Assembly: GCF_018704125.1 (NCBI RefSeq)
Contig: NZ_JAGTIS010000012.1
Location: 62,001-126,000, forward strand
Origin: Metapseudomonas boanensis
Lineage (GTDB): Bacteria; Pseudomonadota; Gammaproteobacteria; Pseudomonadales; Pseudomonadaceae
Direction of reading: 5' to 3'
DNA length: 64,000 nucleotides
Positions 35,487 to 45,391 of this stretch are shown here, piece by piece. Below the pieces are notes generated by a model. It ran no database searches, was not told where the DNA came from, and saw only the letters and a program-made list of their open reading frames with translations. How positions within the stretch are numbered: position 1 is the stretch's first letter; each line of letters begins with the position of its first letter. Made by a program: the position numbers and the translations under genes.

Positions 35487-36425
35487 TCAGGCCAGTGCAG
35501 CACGAGCGGCTGCGAAGGCATCGGGGGTATCCAGGTTGTGGGTGTTCACACCCTTCACACAACGCTTGTTGAGGCCGGACAGCACCTTGCCCGGGCCACA
35601 TTCGACCAGGTCGGCAACGCCGCTCTCGGACAGGCAGACCATAGACTCAACCCAGCGCACGGGACTGTAGAGCTGCGCCAGAAGGTCACGCTTGAGCACC
35701 TCCAGATCACCTACAACGGCAGCACTGACGTTCTGCACGAGCGGGATCTGTGGCGCCTGCCACGCGACAGCCTCGACCGCCTCTGCAAAACGCTCGGCAG
35801 CAGGCTTCATCAGCGCGCAGTGGGACGGCACGCTGACCGGAAGCGGCATCGCGCGCTTTGCGCCACGCGCCTTGCAGGCCTCGACAGCACGACCAACGGC
35901 AGCAGCAGCCCCGGCGATCACCACCTGACCGGGGGCGTTGAAATTCACGGCACTGACCACTTCGCCCTGGGAAGCTTCGGCGCAAGCAGCCAGCACGTCG
36001 GCATCCTCAAGACCGAGAATTGCAGCCATGCCGCCCTGCCCGGCGGGCACGGCTTGCTGCATCAGCTGACCGCGGCGCTCTACCAGCTTCACCGCATCGA
36101 CAAATGCCAGGCTGCCGGCTGCCACCAGCGCGGAGTATTCACCCAGACTATGACCTGCAACATAGGCGGGACGCTTGCCGCCCTCAGCAAGCCAGAGGCG
36201 CCAGAGGGCAATGGAAGCAGTGAGGATGGCCGGCTGGGTCTTGTCGGTCTGATTCAGCTGTTCTTCCGGGCCTTGCTGGGTCAGCGCCCAGAGATCATAA
36301 CCAAGGGCTTCGGAAGCTTCGGCAAAGGTATCCAGGACCAGCTGCTGCTGAGCCCCTTGCTCGGCCAGCATGCCCAGGGACTGGGAGCCTTGGCCGGGAA
36401 AAACGAACGCGAGGGATGCGGACAT
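35487..36425 (-). CDS. fabD: Malonyl-CoA:ACP transacylase
   Basis: 312 residues. The nucleophile Ser is in GHSLGEYSAL; the N-terminal LAFVFPGQGSQSLGM is the family start. A conserved His is expected in VSVPSHCALM. It makes malonyl-ACP. It lies 103 nt after plsX and 15 nt before fabG. Confidence 0.97.
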   Translation of the reverse strand: MSASLAFVFPGQGSQSLGMLAEQGAQQQLVLDTFAEASEALGYDLWALTQQGPEEQLNQTDKTQPAILTASIALWRLWLAEGGKRPAYVAGHSLGEYSALVAAGSLAFVDAVKLVERRGQLMQQAVPAGQGGMAAILGLEDADVLAACAEASQGEVVSAVNFNAPGQVVIAGAAAAVGRAVEACKARGAKRAMPLPVSVPSHCALMKPAAERFAEAVEAVAWQAPQIPLVQNVSAAVVGDLEVLKRDLLAQLYSPVRWVESMVCLSESGVADLVECGPGKVLSGLNKRCVKGVNTHNLDTPDAFAAARAALA

Positions 36426-36528
36426 TTAAATGAGTCCCTTATCTGGCGGTATAGGGAAATTGACGCTCGACATAGCCAAGCGCACGGAACTGACAGTTGG
36501 ATGACAAGCCCCCGGCAGTGGTCACATC

Positions 36529-37539
36529 CTACAACAACAGATGCTCGAGACGACCATGTAGCCGCTGCGGCAGGTTCTCCCGAACCTCGATCAAGGCACG
36601 ACGAATAGCGCTCTGGAACCCTTCGCCCGCCGCCGAACCATGACTCTTGACGACGATACCCTGCAATCCGAGGAAACTGGCGCCATTGTACTGAGCTGGA
36701 GCCAACTCGGTACGCAGCCGACGCAGCACCGGCAATGCCAGAGCCCCAATCATGCGCGAGCCGATACTCTGACTGAAAAGCGCCTCGATGCGCGAAGAAA
36801 TCATCGACGCCAATCCTTCACTGGACTTCAGCAGGATATTGCCAACGAAGCCATCACAGACAACCACATCCGCATCGCCGCGATAAAGACCATCACCTTC
36901 GACGAAACCGATGTAGTTAAGCCCTGCCGCCTGCTGTAACAGGTTAGAAGCGAGCTTGACCTGCTGGTTACCCTTGATGTCCTCGGTTCCGACGTTAAGT
37001 AACGCCACCCGCGGCTGAACGGTACCCAAGGTTTCGGCCGCAACTGCACCCATCACGGCGAATTGATAAAGATGCTCGGCACTGCAATCAACGTTGGCAC
37101 CGAGATCCAGCAAGTGGCAGTGGCCAGCCATTGTAGGAACGGCAGCCATCATGGCTGGGCGATCAATACCTGGCAGAGTCTTCAGCACATACCGGGAGAG
37201 TGCCATGAGTGCGCCGGTGTTGCCCGCACTAACACAGGCTTGGGCACGACCATTACGCACCAGCTCCAACGCAACACGCATCGAGGAATCAGGCTTGCCG
37301 CGCAAGGCCTGAGCCGGACGCTCATCCATGGCGATGACTTCACTGGCATGCTCGACATGCAGGCGTTGACGATCGACCCCAGGGTAGCGGGCGATAATTT
37401 CTTCTATGAGGGGGGTTTGGCCGACAAGGACCAGATGAAGCGAGGAGTATTCAGCCAGACAAGAAAGACTAGCTGGAACAATGCAGCAGGGACCGTAGTC
37501 CCCACCCATTGCGTCAATCGCGATGATCGAGGCGGACAA
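36529..37539 (-). CDS. plsX: Phosphate acyltransferase PlsX
   Basis: 336 residues. It makes acyl-phosphate from acyl-ACP for phospholipid synthesis. Motifs: [11 protein letters not shown] at the start, [10 protein letters not shown], and [15 protein letters not shown]. It lies 3 nt after rpmF in the yceD-rpmF-plsX-fabDG order common in gamma-proteobacteria. Confidence 0.95.
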   Translation of the reverse strand: MSASIIAIDAMGGDYGPCCIVPASLSCLAEYSSLHLVLVGQTPLIEEIIARYPGVDRQRLHVEHASEVIAMDERPAQALRGKPDSSMRVALELVRNGRAQACVSAGNTGALMALSRYVLKTLPGIDRPAMMAAVPTMAGHCHLLDLGANVDCSAEHLYQFAVMGAVAAETLGTVQPRVALLNVGTEDIKGNQQVKLASNLLQQAAGLNYIGFVEGDGLYRGDADVVVCDGFVGNILLKSSEGLASMISSRIEALFSQSIGSRMIGALALPVLRRLRTELAPAQYNGASFLGLQGIVVKSHGSAAGEGFQSAIRRALIEVRENLPQRLHGRLEHLLL

Positions 37540-37542
37540 GGA

Positions 37543-37725
37543 TTACTCGTCAGCGCCCTTGTCGATCACTTTGCGACCACGGTAGAAACCGTCCGGGGAA
37601 ACGTGGTGGCGCAGGTGAACTTCACCAGTGCTTTTTTCTACGGACAGCGCATTGGCTTCGAGGGCATCGTGGGAACGACGCATGTCGCGTGCCGAGCGGG
37701 ATTTTTTGTTCTGCTGAACAGCCAT
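37543..37725 (-). CDS. rpmF: 50S ribosomal protein L32
   Basis: 60 residues from the ATG at 37725 ([20 protein letters not shown]). The size and the basic N-terminus are those of L32. The usual zinc Cys pairs are not present; the C-terminal half has [19 protein letters not shown]. It follows yceD by 13 nt. Confidence 0.96.
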   Translation of the reverse strand: MAVQQNKKSRSARDMRRSHDALEANALSVEKSTGEVHLRHHVSPDGFYRGRKVIDKGADE

Positions 37726-37738
37726 AATCAATTAACTC

Positions 37739-38266
37739 CTAAACGTTTGGGTCACGCTTTAACTGCGCCAATACGCTGAACGGGTTGGACCGCGAAACCT
37801 CGTCCTCGCTCGGCTCGGGCTCATCGAGACCCGCCGGCTGCTGGCAATCTTCAGGGTCATGGGCCGGAACTATGGGCAGGGCGAGCAACAGCTCATCCTC
37901 GACCAGAGTCATTAGATCCAATGGATCTTCACCCACTTCCAGCACGTCATAGCCCTTCGGCAGCGACTGACTGTCAGTCCCTTCCCTCACCACGGCGTAA
38001 TCGCACTCGCTGTGGATGTTCAGGGCGACCAGCTCAAGACAACGCTGGCAAACCATCTTAACTTCGACGTCGATCCGACTATGGATGAAAACGGCTCGGC
38101 GCTCATCACGACCAAACGCAAGACTCGCTCGCACGATGCCCGCGTTGTCCGAAAGTGTGTCGCAGAGCCGCTCCAGGCTGGCGAGCGCGATCTCACCCTC
38201 AAGGGTGGTCTCGCGGTCCGCAAGCTTGCGCGGATCTACATAAGGTGGAATCGGCCCATTCAACAT
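37739..38266 (-). CDS. yceD: DUF177 (YceD) large-ribosomal-subunit accumulation protein
   Basis: 175 residues. Paired Cys and hydrophobic motif VKMVCQRCLEL, then acidic stretch LMTLVEDELLLALPIVPAHD and C-terminal NPFSVLAQLKRD, as in E. coli YceD. It takes part in 23S rRNA or ribosome assembly. It leads the rpmF-plsX-fab run. The promoter -10 ends only 10 nt before its ATG and no SD is visible (see the promoter entry). Confidence 0.92.
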   Translation of the reverse strand: MLNGPIPPYVDPRKLADRETTLEGEIALASLERLCDTLSDNAGIVRASLAFGRDERRAVFIHSRIDVEVKMVCQRCLELVALNIHSECDYAVVREGTDSQSLPKGYDVLEVGEDPLDLMTLVEDELLLALPIVPAHDPEDCQQPAGLDEPEPSEDEVSRSNPFSVLAQLKRDPNV

Positions 38267-38275
38267 AGGCGCAGC

Positions 38276-38304
38276 ATTCTAGGGACGAGCCCTGCCCCTG
38301 TCAA
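38276..38304 (-). promoter_or_regulatory. Strong sigma-70 promoter of yceD-rpmF-plsX-fab
   Basis: On the minus strand, TTGACA (38299-38304), 17-bp spacer, TAGAAT (38276-38281). The expected RNA start is at about 38268-38270, only 2-4 nt before the yceD ATG. No SD lies between, so the yceD mRNA should be near-leaderless. Confidence 0.82.
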
Positions 38305-38317
38305 AAGAAATTCCGCA

Positions 38318-38345
38318 TTGTTCAGCCACGGACGAGCTCTATAAA
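38318..38345 (+). promoter_or_regulatory. maf promoter
   Basis: TTGTTC (38318-38323), 16-bp spacer, TATAAA (38340-38345). It is divergent from the yceD promoter and precedes the maf ATG at 38373. Confidence 0.6.
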
Positions 38346-38372
38346 CTCACGCCCTTTGCCCCGGAGACCGTC

Positions 38373-38951
38373 ATGCTTCCCCTGGTGCTTGCATCCAGCT
38401 CGCCCTACCGTCGCGAATTACTCGAACGCCTGCGCCTTCCCTTTACTTGGAGCGCCCCTGCCATCGACGAATCGCGCCACCCTGAAGAAGGCGCCGAACA
38501 ACTGGTACGCCGACTTGCAGAGGAAAAAGCACGAGCCCTGATCACGACCCACCCGAATCACCTCATCATCGGCTCGGACCAAGTGGCCATACTTGGCGAT
38601 CAGATCCTCGGCAAACCCCACAACTTCCAGCGAGCCCGCGACCAGTTGATGGCCGCGAGCGGCACTCATGTGACCTTCCTGACAGGCCTGGCACTCCTGA
38701 ACAGCGCGTCCAACACCTGCCAAGTGGGCTGCGTACCCTTCACCGTACACTTCCGCCAACTCGACGAAGCACGCATTGGCCGCTACCTCGAAGCAGAACA
38801 CCCCTACGACTGCGCCGGTAGCTTCAAGGCCGAAGGGCTCGGAGTCAGCCTTTTCAGCGCTACAGAAGGCAGTGACGCCACCAGCCTCGTTGGCCTCCCC
38901 CTCATCCGCCTAGTCGACATGCTTCTCGCCGAAGGCGTGCAGATACCCTGA
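38373..38951 (+). CDS. Maf/YceF nucleoside triphosphate pyrophosphatase
   Basis: 192 residues. Family motifs: LVLASSSPYRRELLERL at the start, DESRHPEEGAEQL, IIGSDQVA (base), and CAGSFKAEGLG. The YceF branch hydrolyses 7-methyl-GTP; the P-Y-R-R and E-A-E-G residues fit that branch better than the dTTP/UTP branch, but I cannot be certain. It is divergent from yceD, as in P. aeruginosa. Confidence 0.9.
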   Translation: MLPLVLASSSPYRRELLERLRLPFTWSAPAIDESRHPEEGAEQLVRRLAEEKARALITTHPNHLIIGSDQVAILGDQILGKPHNFQRARDQLMAASGTHVTFLTGLALLNSASNTCQVGCVPFTVHFRQLDEARIGRYLEAEHPYDCAGSFKAEGLGVSLFSATEGSDATSLVGLPLIRLVDMLLAEGVQIP

Positions 38952-38966
38952 TTCTCCAGCCCCACG

Positions 38967-39003
38967 AATGAAAATGCCCGGCAATGGCCGGGCATTTTCA
39001 TTG
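38967..39003. terminator. Bidirectional terminator between maf and sppA
   Basis: ATGAAAATGCCCGGC and GCCGGGCATTTTCAT form a perfect 15-bp stem with a short loop, with T-runs in both directions. It ends the convergent maf and sppA transcripts. Confidence 0.92.
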
Positions 39004-39015
39004 AACGAGAAACAC

Positions 39016-39999
39016 TCAGCGCAACGCAGGCCCCTGAAAACCCATCCAGAGCGCCAACCGCTCCGCGACGCTGGAACCAAATTTCTTCGCAAAACGATCG
39101 AACGGCGTCTCTTGCACCGTGTAATCAACGATCTCTTTCGCCCCAATCACTTCCCGAGCCACAAAGCTGGCACTACCCAACTTATCCACCAATCCCAACT
39201 TCAGGGCCTGCTCGCCAGACCAGACCAGACCACTGAATAACTCCGGATGATCAGCAACCTTCAAACGGTCGCCACGCCCTTTCTTCACACTTTCAATGAA
39301 CTGCTGGTGGGTAGTCTCGAGGACGCTTTGCCAGAACTCCGTTTCTGCCGGTTTTTGCGGCTGGAACGGATCAAGAAACGCTTTGTGCTCACCCGATGTA
39401 TAGACCCTACGCTCAACACCGAGTTTGGTCATCGCATCGACAAACCCGAAACTGGCAGCCGTTACACCGATGGAACCGACCAGACTGGCCTTGTCCGCAT
39501 AGATCTCATCCGCAGCACTGGCAATGTAATAGGCCCCCGACGCCCCAAGGTCAGTGATGACCGCATAGGCCTTGATGTCCTTGTGCGCCTCACGCAGGCG
39601 CCGAATCTCGTCATAGATGTAGCCAGACTGGACCGGACTACCCCCAGGGCTATTGATGCGCAGGACAACCCCTTTGGTTTTCGGATCCTCGAAGGCCTTC
39701 CGCAGACTTGTGACGATATTGTCCGCACTGGCCGCCTCGGTATCAGCAATCATGCCACGGACCTCCACCAGCGCCGTATGCTCCTGGCTACGCGCAGCAC
39801 TCTTCTGCAAGTCGAAGACAGGAGAGAACAACACCAACACGACAAACAGATAAACAAAGGTCAGCGACTTGAAGAAAATGCCCCAGCGCCGCGCCCGACG
39901 TTGCTCCTGAACGCCAGCAAGAACCGCCTTCTCCAGCAATTTCCAGCTTTTGTCCTCAGGCTTGTCGGCAGGGGCCGATGCCTTCCATTCATCAGACAT
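39016..39999 (-). CDS. sppA: Signal peptide peptidase SppA (short form)
   Basis: 327 residues from the ATG at 39999 ([19 protein letters not shown]). One membrane segment (GIFFKSLTFVYLFVVLVLF, about 40-60) and one protease S49 domain, in contrast to the double-domain E. coli SppA. The catalytic Ser is in DLGASGAYYIASAADEI and the Lys in TSGEHKAFLDPF. It digests remnant signal peptides in the inner membrane. It overlaps the HAD gene start-side by 8 nt. Confidence 0.92.
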   Translation of the reverse strand: MSDEWKASAPADKPEDKSWKLLEKAVLAGVQEQRRARRWGIFFKSLTFVYLFVVLVLFSPVFDLQKSAARSQEHTALVEVRGMIADTEAASADNIVTSLRKAFEDPKTKGVVLRINSPGGSPVQSGYIYDEIRRLREAHKDIKAYAVITDLGASGAYYIASAADEIYADKASLVGSIGVTAASFGFVDAMTKLGVERRVYTSGEHKAFLDPFQPQKPAETEFWQSVLETTHQQFIESVKKGRGDRLKVADHPELFSGLVWSGEQALKLGLVDKLGSASFVAREVIGAKEIVDYTVQETPFDRFAKKFGSSVAERLALWMGFQGPALR

Positions 40000-40684
40000 T
40001 AATTGCCACCTCATTGGGTTGCCGACTGACGCCACCACTCAACCAGTGACGCAACTCATCAAAATGATCGATCGCCAACCTGGGCGACTCCCTGAGTAAC
40101 TCATCGAGCGGCTGGGCGCCATAACCTACCGCCACCGAATCCATTCCTGCGCGATGCGCCATGCGCAGATCAAAAGGCGAATCGCCCACCATCAGCGCGC
40201 TTTCAGGCCCAAGTCCACAAAACGCCAGTATCTCGTGCAACATCAGCGGATCAGGCTTGCTTGCCGTTTCATCCGCACAGCGAGTGACATCGAAATACCC
40301 CAACCAATCACGCCCGGCCAGAACATGATCCAGGCCTCGACGCGTCTTGCCTGTAGCAACCGCAAGGCGATAGCCCTCGCTCCTGAACGCATCCAAAGCC
40401 TCAGCGACCCCTGGAAACAAAGCCGAAGGCTGCTGCTCCAGCGCATGGTAATGATCACTGTAGCGCCGCCGGAATCGCTCGACACAATGAGGATCATCGA
40501 GTTCTGGATAAAGCGTATGGATCGCTTCAGGAAGACCCAGCCCGATAATCCCCCTGATTGCCCGCTCGTCGCATGAAGGCAGCGCGCAATCTGAAGCAGC
40601 AATCCTCATGGCCTCGACGATGCGAGCAATGGAATCGACAAGCGTGCCATCCCAATCGAAGATCAATAGCTGATAGTCACGCAC
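39992..40684 (-). CDS. HAD phosphatase (Gph-like)
   Basis: 230 residues from the GTG at 40684, after GGAG. Motif I is [11 protein letters not shown], motif II is [10 protein letters not shown], and motif IV is [16 protein letters not shown]. It belongs to the phosphoglycolate-phosphatase-like group. It overlaps rluC by 8 nt and sppA by 8 nt, forming rluC-HAD-sppA, the order known in P. aeruginosa (PA2975-PA2973). An in-frame start further upstream lies inside rluC. Confidence 0.85.
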   Translation of the reverse strand: MRDYQLLIFDWDGTLVDSIARIVEAMRIAASDCALPSCDERAIRGIIGLGLPEAIHTLYPELDDPHCVERFRRRYSDHYHALEQQPSALFPGVAEALDAFRSEGYRLAVATGKTRRGLDHVLAGRDWLGYFDVTRCADETASKPDPLMLHEILAFCGLGPESALMVGDSPFDLRMAHRAGMDSVAVGYGAQPLDELLRESPRLAIDHFDELRHWLSGGVSRQPNEVAINV

Positions 40685-41630
40685 CGAGACGCTCCAAGGT
40701 CTTCTGCCACACCTCATCCACGGGCGCCTCGAGCTTCAGCTCACCGCCGTCCGGCAGTTGAATGGTGAGCGCGTAGGCATGCAGGAAGAGGCGCCTGCCC
40801 CCCAACTCGCGAATCTCGCGAGTGAATTCCTCATCGCCATACTTCGGATCACCCGCAATGGAATGCCCCGCATGTTTCGCATGAACACGGATCTGATGGG
40901 TCCGCCCGGTAATGGGACTGGCCTCGACCAGGGTTGCGAACTCACCGAAGCGTCGCACGACACGGAACTCCGTCAGCGCGTCCTTGCCTTCGGCATTCAC
41001 TTCGACCATTCGCTCACCGGAGCGCAAATTGTTCTTCATCAACGGCGCACTGACCTTCTTCTTCGAAGTAGGCCAACTGCCTCGAACCAGAGCCAGATAG
41101 CGCTTATCAACACCGTCGCCACGCAGCGCCTCATGAAGATGCCGGAGCATGCTACGTTTTTTGGCGATCATGAGCAGCCCGGAAGTATCACGATCCAGCC
41201 GATGCACCAGCTCCAGGTCCTTGGCGTCCGGACGCAGCTGACGAAAGGCCTCGATCACACCGAAGCTGAGCCCGCTCCCACCATGCACAGCGATACCCGC
41301 CGGTTTGTTCAGCACGATGAGCGCCTTGTCCTCATACACGATGGCCGCTTCCAGGCGCTCCAGAAGCCCCTGCGCGACTGGAGGCACCTCATCACGCTCA
41401 GCCAATCGCAGTGGCGGCACCCTGACGATGTCGCCAGACTGAAGCTTGTATTCAGGCTTGATTCGCCCCTTATTCACACGCACCTCACCCTTTCGGAGAA
41501 TGCGATAAATCAGGGTTTTAGGCACACCTTTCAGCTGGGTGCGTAGGAAATTATCGATGCGCTGGCCGGCATATTCCGGCGCAACCTCAAGCAGCTGAAC
41601 GCCGAAGGTTGGGGAGGAAGGAGTAGTCAT
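40677..41630 (-). CDS. rluC: 23S rRNA pseudouridine synthase RluC
   Basis: 317 residues from the ATG at 41630 ([20 protein letters not shown]). An S4 domain ([20 protein letters not shown]) precedes the RluA catalytic domain with Asp in [20 protein letters not shown] is the other signature. It modifies U955, U2504 and U2580 (E. coli numbering). It is divergent from rne as in E. coli. Its extended -10 lies 6 nt before the ATG. Confidence 0.94.
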   Translation of the reverse strand: MTTPSSPTFGVQLLEVAPEYAGQRIDNFLRTQLKGVPKTLIYRILRKGEVRVNKGRIKPEYKLQSGDIVRVPPLRLAERDEVPPVAQGLLERLEAAIVYEDKALIVLNKPAGIAVHGGSGLSFGVIEAFRQLRPDAKDLELVHRLDRDTSGLLMIAKKRSMLRHLHEALRGDGVDKRYLALVRGSWPTSKKKVSAPLMKNNLRSGERMVEVNAEGKDALTEFRVVRRFGEFATLVEASPITGRTHQIRVHAKHAGHSIAGDPKYGDEEFTREIRELGGRRLFLHAYALTIQLPDGGELKLEAPVDEVWQKTLERLGA

Positions 41631-41636
41631 CGCGGC

Positions 41637-41645
41637 ATCATAACA
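41637..41645 (-). promoter_or_regulatory. Extended -10 of rluC (near-leaderless)
   Basis: On the minus strand, TGTTATGAT (41637-41645) is an extended -10 (TGnTATGAT). The ATG of rluC starts 6 nt after it, and no SD is seen. A weak -35 fits the extended type. Confidence 0.5.
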
Positions 41646-41658
41646 ATTTTTTATGGAT

Positions 41659-41687
41659 TTGAAGCACTTAATGATTACTGCTATAGT
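41659..41687 (+). promoter_or_regulatory. rne promoter
   Basis: TTGAAG (41659-41664), 17-bp spacer, TATAGT (41682-41687). The expected RNA start is near 41694, giving a leader of about 500 nt. The 565-nt gap 41631-42195 thus holds the divergent promoters and the rne leader; I see no gene in it. Confidence 0.75.
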
Positions 41688-41693
41688 CGCGAA

Positions 41694-42195
41694 CGCCGCC
41701 AAAAGCGGCCTGGCTTCGGGATGCGCATCAAAACCACCATCCCAGCCGCTAGCAACTCATTCAGGACGTGAGGCCGTCCGACAGAAAATTCGCCGAAATG
41801 CCCGCGAATTTTCCGAAATCAAAGCCTTGAGCCATGACGCGTGATTACCCCAATGGGAGATCACGGTAAATGCAACCCGCTACGGATTCAGCGAGCGGCA
41901 CCCGATTTTCAAGGGATAAGTGTAGGGTGGAGATGCACATTCGTCGGACTGCGTAGCACCAGCTTTATTCAAGACGCTTCACTTCGTCCGCTACCGACGG
42001 CTGATTCCTCCTCCTGAACAAGTGCTTCTGTCACAACACAGCAAGCAGGAGACGTAGTCGCGATTCAGGCCCCACTGGCCGGAATTCGCTGGACACTGAG
42101 GCGGCATGCCACCTCTGATACGCACCTGACACCGACCGCGAGAGTCGTGTGCGCCAATCGCCGTTTCCGGCAGCCCGGAAACCTGTTGGTACCAC
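41694..42195 (+). other. Long 5' leader of rne
   Basis: About 500 nt between the predicted promoter and the ATG. It contains hairpins, for example GCGGCC..GGGATG (41705-41722) with CATCCCAGCCGC (41738-41749). In E. coli, RNase E controls its own mRNA through a structured leader of similar kind. Here autoregulation is only inferred. Confidence 0.6.
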
Positions 42196-45100
42196 ATGAA
42201 AAGAATGCTGATTAACGCAACTCAACCCGAAGAGTTGCGTGTTGCCCTGGTCGACGGCCAACGCCTGTATGACCTGGACATTGAGTCGGGTGCCCGCGAG
42301 CAGAAGAAAGCCAACATCTACAAAGGCCGTATCACGCGTATCGAGCCCAGCCTCGAAGCAGCCTTCGTCGATTTCGGCGCTGAACGCCACGGCTTCCTGC
42401 CGCTGAAAGAAATCTCCCGCGAGTACTTCAAGAAGTCCCCAGAGGGACGAATCAACATCAAGGAAGTGCTGAGCGAAGGCCAGGAAGTCATAGTCCAGGT
42501 CGAGAAGGAAGAGCGTGGCAACAAAGGTGCCGCCCTCACCACCTTCATCAGCCTGGCCGGCCGCTACCTGGTATTGATGCCCAACAACCCGCGCGCGGGC
42601 GGCATCTCCCGTCGTATCGAAGGCGAAGAGCGCAACGAACTGCGTGAGGCCCTGAATGGTCTCAATGCACCCGCAGACATGGGCCTGATCGTTCGTACCG
42701 CCGGCCTCGGCCGTTCCAGCGAAGAACTGCAGTGGGACCTCGACTACCTGCTGCAACTCTGGAGCGCCATCAAAGAAGCCTCCGGTGAGCGTGGTGCCCC
42801 CTTCCTGATCTATCAGGAAAGCAACGTCATCATCCGCGCCATCCGCGACTACCTGCGCCAGGACATCGGCGAAGTACTGGTCGACAGCGTCGAGGCCCAC
42901 GAGGAAGCGCTCAGCTTCATCCGCCAGGTCATGCCGCAGTACCAGAGCAAGATCAAGCTCTACCAGGACAGCGTCCCACTGTTCAACCGCTTCCAGATCG
43001 AGAGCCAGATCGAGACTGCTTTCCAGCGCGAAGTGAAGCTGCCTTCCGGCGGCTCCATCGTGATCGATCCGACCGAAGCCCTGGTGTCCATCGACATCAA
43101 CTCGGCACGCGCGACCAAAGGCGGCGACATTGAAGAAACCGCCCTGCAGACCAACCTGGAAGCGGCTGAGGAAATCGCCCGCCAGCTGCGCCTGCGCGAC
43201 ATCGGTGGCCTGATCGTCATCGACTTCATCGACATGACACCCGCCAAGAACCAGCGCGCAGTGGAAGAAAAAGTCCGCGAAGCACTGGAAGCCGACCGCG
43301 CCCGCGTGCAGATCGGCCGCATCTCGCGTTTCGGCCTGCTGGAAATGTCCCGTCAGCGCCTGCGCCCATCCCTGGGCGAGACCAGCGGCATCGTCTGCCC
43401 GCGCTGCAACGGCCAAGGCATAATTCGCGACGTCGAATCCCTGTCGCTGGCCATTCTTCGCCTGATCGAAGAAGAAGCGCTGAAGGATCGCACTGCAGAA
43501 GTTCGCGCCCAGGTACCGATTCCGGTCGCCGCCTTCCTGCTCAACGAGAAGCGCAACAGCATCACCAAGATCGAGCTGCGCTCCCGTTCGCGCATCGTCA
43601 TTCTGCCGAACGACCACCTCGAAACCCCACATTTCGAAGTTCAGCGTCTGCGCGACGACAGCCCTGAAGTGCTGACAGGCCAGTCCAGCTATGAAATGAC
43701 CCCGGCCGAAACCGAAGAACTCCAACCGGCCACCTCCACCCGCACCCTGGTCCGCCAGGAGGCTGCGGTGAAGACCGTTTCCCCAGAGCGCCCGGCTCCG
43801 GCTCCAGCCCCTGCCCCCGCTGCTCCGCTGGCCCCAGAGCAGCCGTCCCCCGAGCCGAGCCTGTTCAAGGGGCTGGTGAAGTCGCTGGTCAGCCTGTTCG
43901 CCGGCAAGGAACAAACTCAACCGGAAGCGGAAAAGCCGGCAGCCGAGCGTCAGCCTCGCAGCGAGGAGCGTCGCAACGGCCGCCAGCAGAACCGTCGCCG
44001 CGATGGCCGCGACACCCGCCGCGATGAAGATCGCAAGCCGCGTGAAGAGCGTCAGCCACGCGAAGGCCAGGAAAGCCGCCGCGAGCGTAGCGAGCGCCCT
44101 GCCCGCGAAGAACGCCAGCCGCGTGAAGAGCGTCCTGCTCGCGAGCCCCGCGAAGAGCGCCAGCCACGTGAAGAGCGTCAGCCTCGAGAGGAGCGTCAGC
44201 CGCGCGAAGAGCGTCAGCCTCGAGAGGAGCGTCAGCCGCGCGAAGAGCGCCAGCCTCGAGAGGAGCGTCAGCCGCGCGAAGAGCGCCAGCCTCGAGAAGA
44301 GCGCCAACCGCGCGAACCCCGCGAAGTTCAGGAAGGGCGCCGCGAGCGCGCCGAGCGCCCGCCGCGTGAAGAGCGTCAGCCCCGCGAGGCGCGCCAGCCG
44401 CACGACGAACTGGCTGCAGTCGAGGTTCCAGAGGAAGAGCTGTTGAACGAAGAACTGCTGCAGGATGACGGCCAGGAAGGCACCGATGGCGACCGCCCTC
44501 GCCGCCGCTCCCGCGGTCAGCGTCGCCGCAGCAATCGTCGCGAACGTCAACGTGAAGCCAACGGCGAAGTCATCGACGATCAGGAAGGCAATGAAGCTAT
44601 TGCCGAGGGTGAAGACGGCTCCGCTGTTGTTGCCGCTGGAGTCGCCACCGCTATTGCCAGCGCCACCGTCGAAGTGACCGAAGCCGCTCCGGCGCAGGAG
44701 GTCGAAGCCAGGGCCGAAGTCCAGACCACCGAGGTCGAGGTAGCTGCTCGCGAAGTCGAGGCAGTGGAAACTCCAGCCGCTGCTGAAATGGAAGCAGCCA
44801 CGGTCACCAAAGAGACCAGTGCTGTTGAAATAGCACCTGCGGCCACCGTTACCGAAGCTGAAGTCGAAGCCGAGCAACCTGCCGTGATCGAAGCGCCTGT
44901 TCCGACCCCGCAGATGGAGGAACCTGTCGCTACACCGGCAACAGCGCCGTCCAGCTCCGGTCGCGCACCTAACGATCCGCGCGAAGTTCGCCGCCGCCAA
45001 CTGGAAGCCGAGCGTCTGGCCAAGGAAGCCCAACAGGCAGCCGCAAACGTTGTCGAGGCTGTCGCTGCCACCGAACCGATATCTGTGGTGGCTCACGCCG

Positions 45101-45300
45101 TTGCCAATGTCGAAGAGCAGCCAGCCGCAGCAACCGAGCCGCAGCCTGAGCAGATCGCCGAGGCCCCCGCTGAACAGCAGGAGCACGCCGACGAAGCTGC
45201 CGAGGCAATTGCCAAAGCTGAGGTCGAACTCGAAGCCGAGCCCAAGACCGAAGAGCATGAGCAGGCTAAAGCCAAGGACGAACCAAAACCGGTAGTCTAA
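42196..45300 (+). CDS. rne: Ribonuclease E
   Basis: 1034 residues. The N-terminal catalytic half has the S1 domain (about 35-120), 5'-sensor and DNase-like part ([13 protein letters not shown] and IVIDFIDM hold the catalytic Asp residues), and the Zn-link Cys401-x2-Cys404 (CPRCNG). From about residue 500 the tail is unstructured: Pro/Ala, then an Arg-rich RNA-binding stretch with nine RQPREE units (residues 655-708), then acidic and Ala-rich parts. It starts RNA decay and rRNA/tRNA processing and scaffolds the degradosome. It is divergent from rluC. Confidence 0.96.
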   Translation: MKRMLINATQPEELRVALVDGQRLYDLDIESGAREQKKANIYKGRITRIEPSLEAAFVDFGAERHGFLPLKEISREYFKKSPEGRINIKEVLSEGQEVIVQVEKEERGNKGAALTTFISLAGRYLVLMPNNPRAGGISRRIEGEERNELREALNGLNAPADMGLIVRTAGLGRSSEELQWDLDYLLQLWSAIKEASGERGAPFLIYQESNVIIRAIRDYLRQDIGEVLVDSVEAHEEALSFIRQVMPQYQSKIKLYQDSVPLFNRFQIESQIETAFQREVKLPSGGSIVIDPTEALVSIDINSARATKGGDIEETALQTNLEAAEEIARQLRLRDIGGLIVIDFIDMTPAKNQRAVEEKVREALEADRARVQIGRISRFGLLEMSRQRLRPSLGETSGIVCPRCNGQGIIRDVESLSLAILRLIEEEALKDRTAEVRAQVPIPVAAFLLNEKRNSITKIELRSRSRIVILPNDHLETPHFEVQRLRDDSPEVLTGQSSYEMTPAETEELQPATSTRTLVRQEAAVKTVSPERPAPAPAPAPAAPLAPEQPSPEPSLFKGLVKSLVSLFAGKEQTQPEAEKPAAERQPRSEERRNGRQQNRRRDGRDTRRDEDRKPREERQPREGQESRRERSERPAREERQPREERPAREPREERQPREERQPREERQPREERQPREERQPREERQPREERQPREERQPREERQPREPREVQEGRRERAERPPREERQPREARQPHDELAAVEVPEEELLNEELLQDDGQEGTDGDRPRRRSRGQRRRSNRRERQREANGEVIDDQEGNEAIAEGEDGSAVVAAGVATAIASATVEVTEAAPAQEVEARAEVQTTEVEVAAREVEAVETPAAAEMEAATVTKETSAVEIAPAATVTEAEVEAEQPAVIEAPVPTPQMEEPVATPATAPSSSGRAPNDPREVRRRQLEAERLAKEAQQAAANVVEAVAATEPISVVAHAVANVEEQPAAATEPQPEQIAEAPAEQQEHADEAAEAIAKAEVELEAEPKTEEHEQAKAKDEPKPVV
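44158..44319 (+). repeat. Tandem RQPREE repeat in rne
   Basis: Nine 18-nt units encoding RQPREE (the last one RQPREP). Units alternate between two spellings (CGTCAGCCTCGAGAGGAG and CGTCAGCCGCGCGAAGAG), so the higher-order period is 36 nt. Such repeats can change in number by slippage or recombination. Confidence 0.9.
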
Positions 45301-45315
45301 AGCCCGACCTGAATA

Positions 45316-45350
45316 GAAAAAGGGGGATGCTGCCAGCATCCCCCTTTTTC
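45316..45350 (+). terminator. Terminator of rne
   Basis: AAAAAGGGGGATGCTG and CAGCATCCCCCTTTTT form a perfect 16-bp stem with a short loop and a T-run. Confidence 0.93.
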
Positions 45351-45391
45351 TTTACCTGCCAGAAAGCCCTATCGGAGCCTGGTGGAGAGAC

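Noticed and set aside
35235-36608. 457-codon plus-strand frame over fabG/fabD/plsX
   Set aside because: Opposes three essential genes and crosses their junctions; no domain or RBS.
41653-41844. Small plus-strand frame in the rne leader
   Set aside because: Starts upstream of the predicted RNA start, lacks an SD and spans the structured leader.
44158-44319. CRISPR-like regular repeats
   Set aside because: The units are 18 nt without spacers and stay in the rne frame, coding RQPREE; no cas genes are near.
42031-45339. 1102-codon open frame antisense to rne
   Set aside because: It mirrors rne's strongly biased codons, has Phe/Leu/Gly-rich low complexity in the repeat zone, no RBS and no family resemblance.
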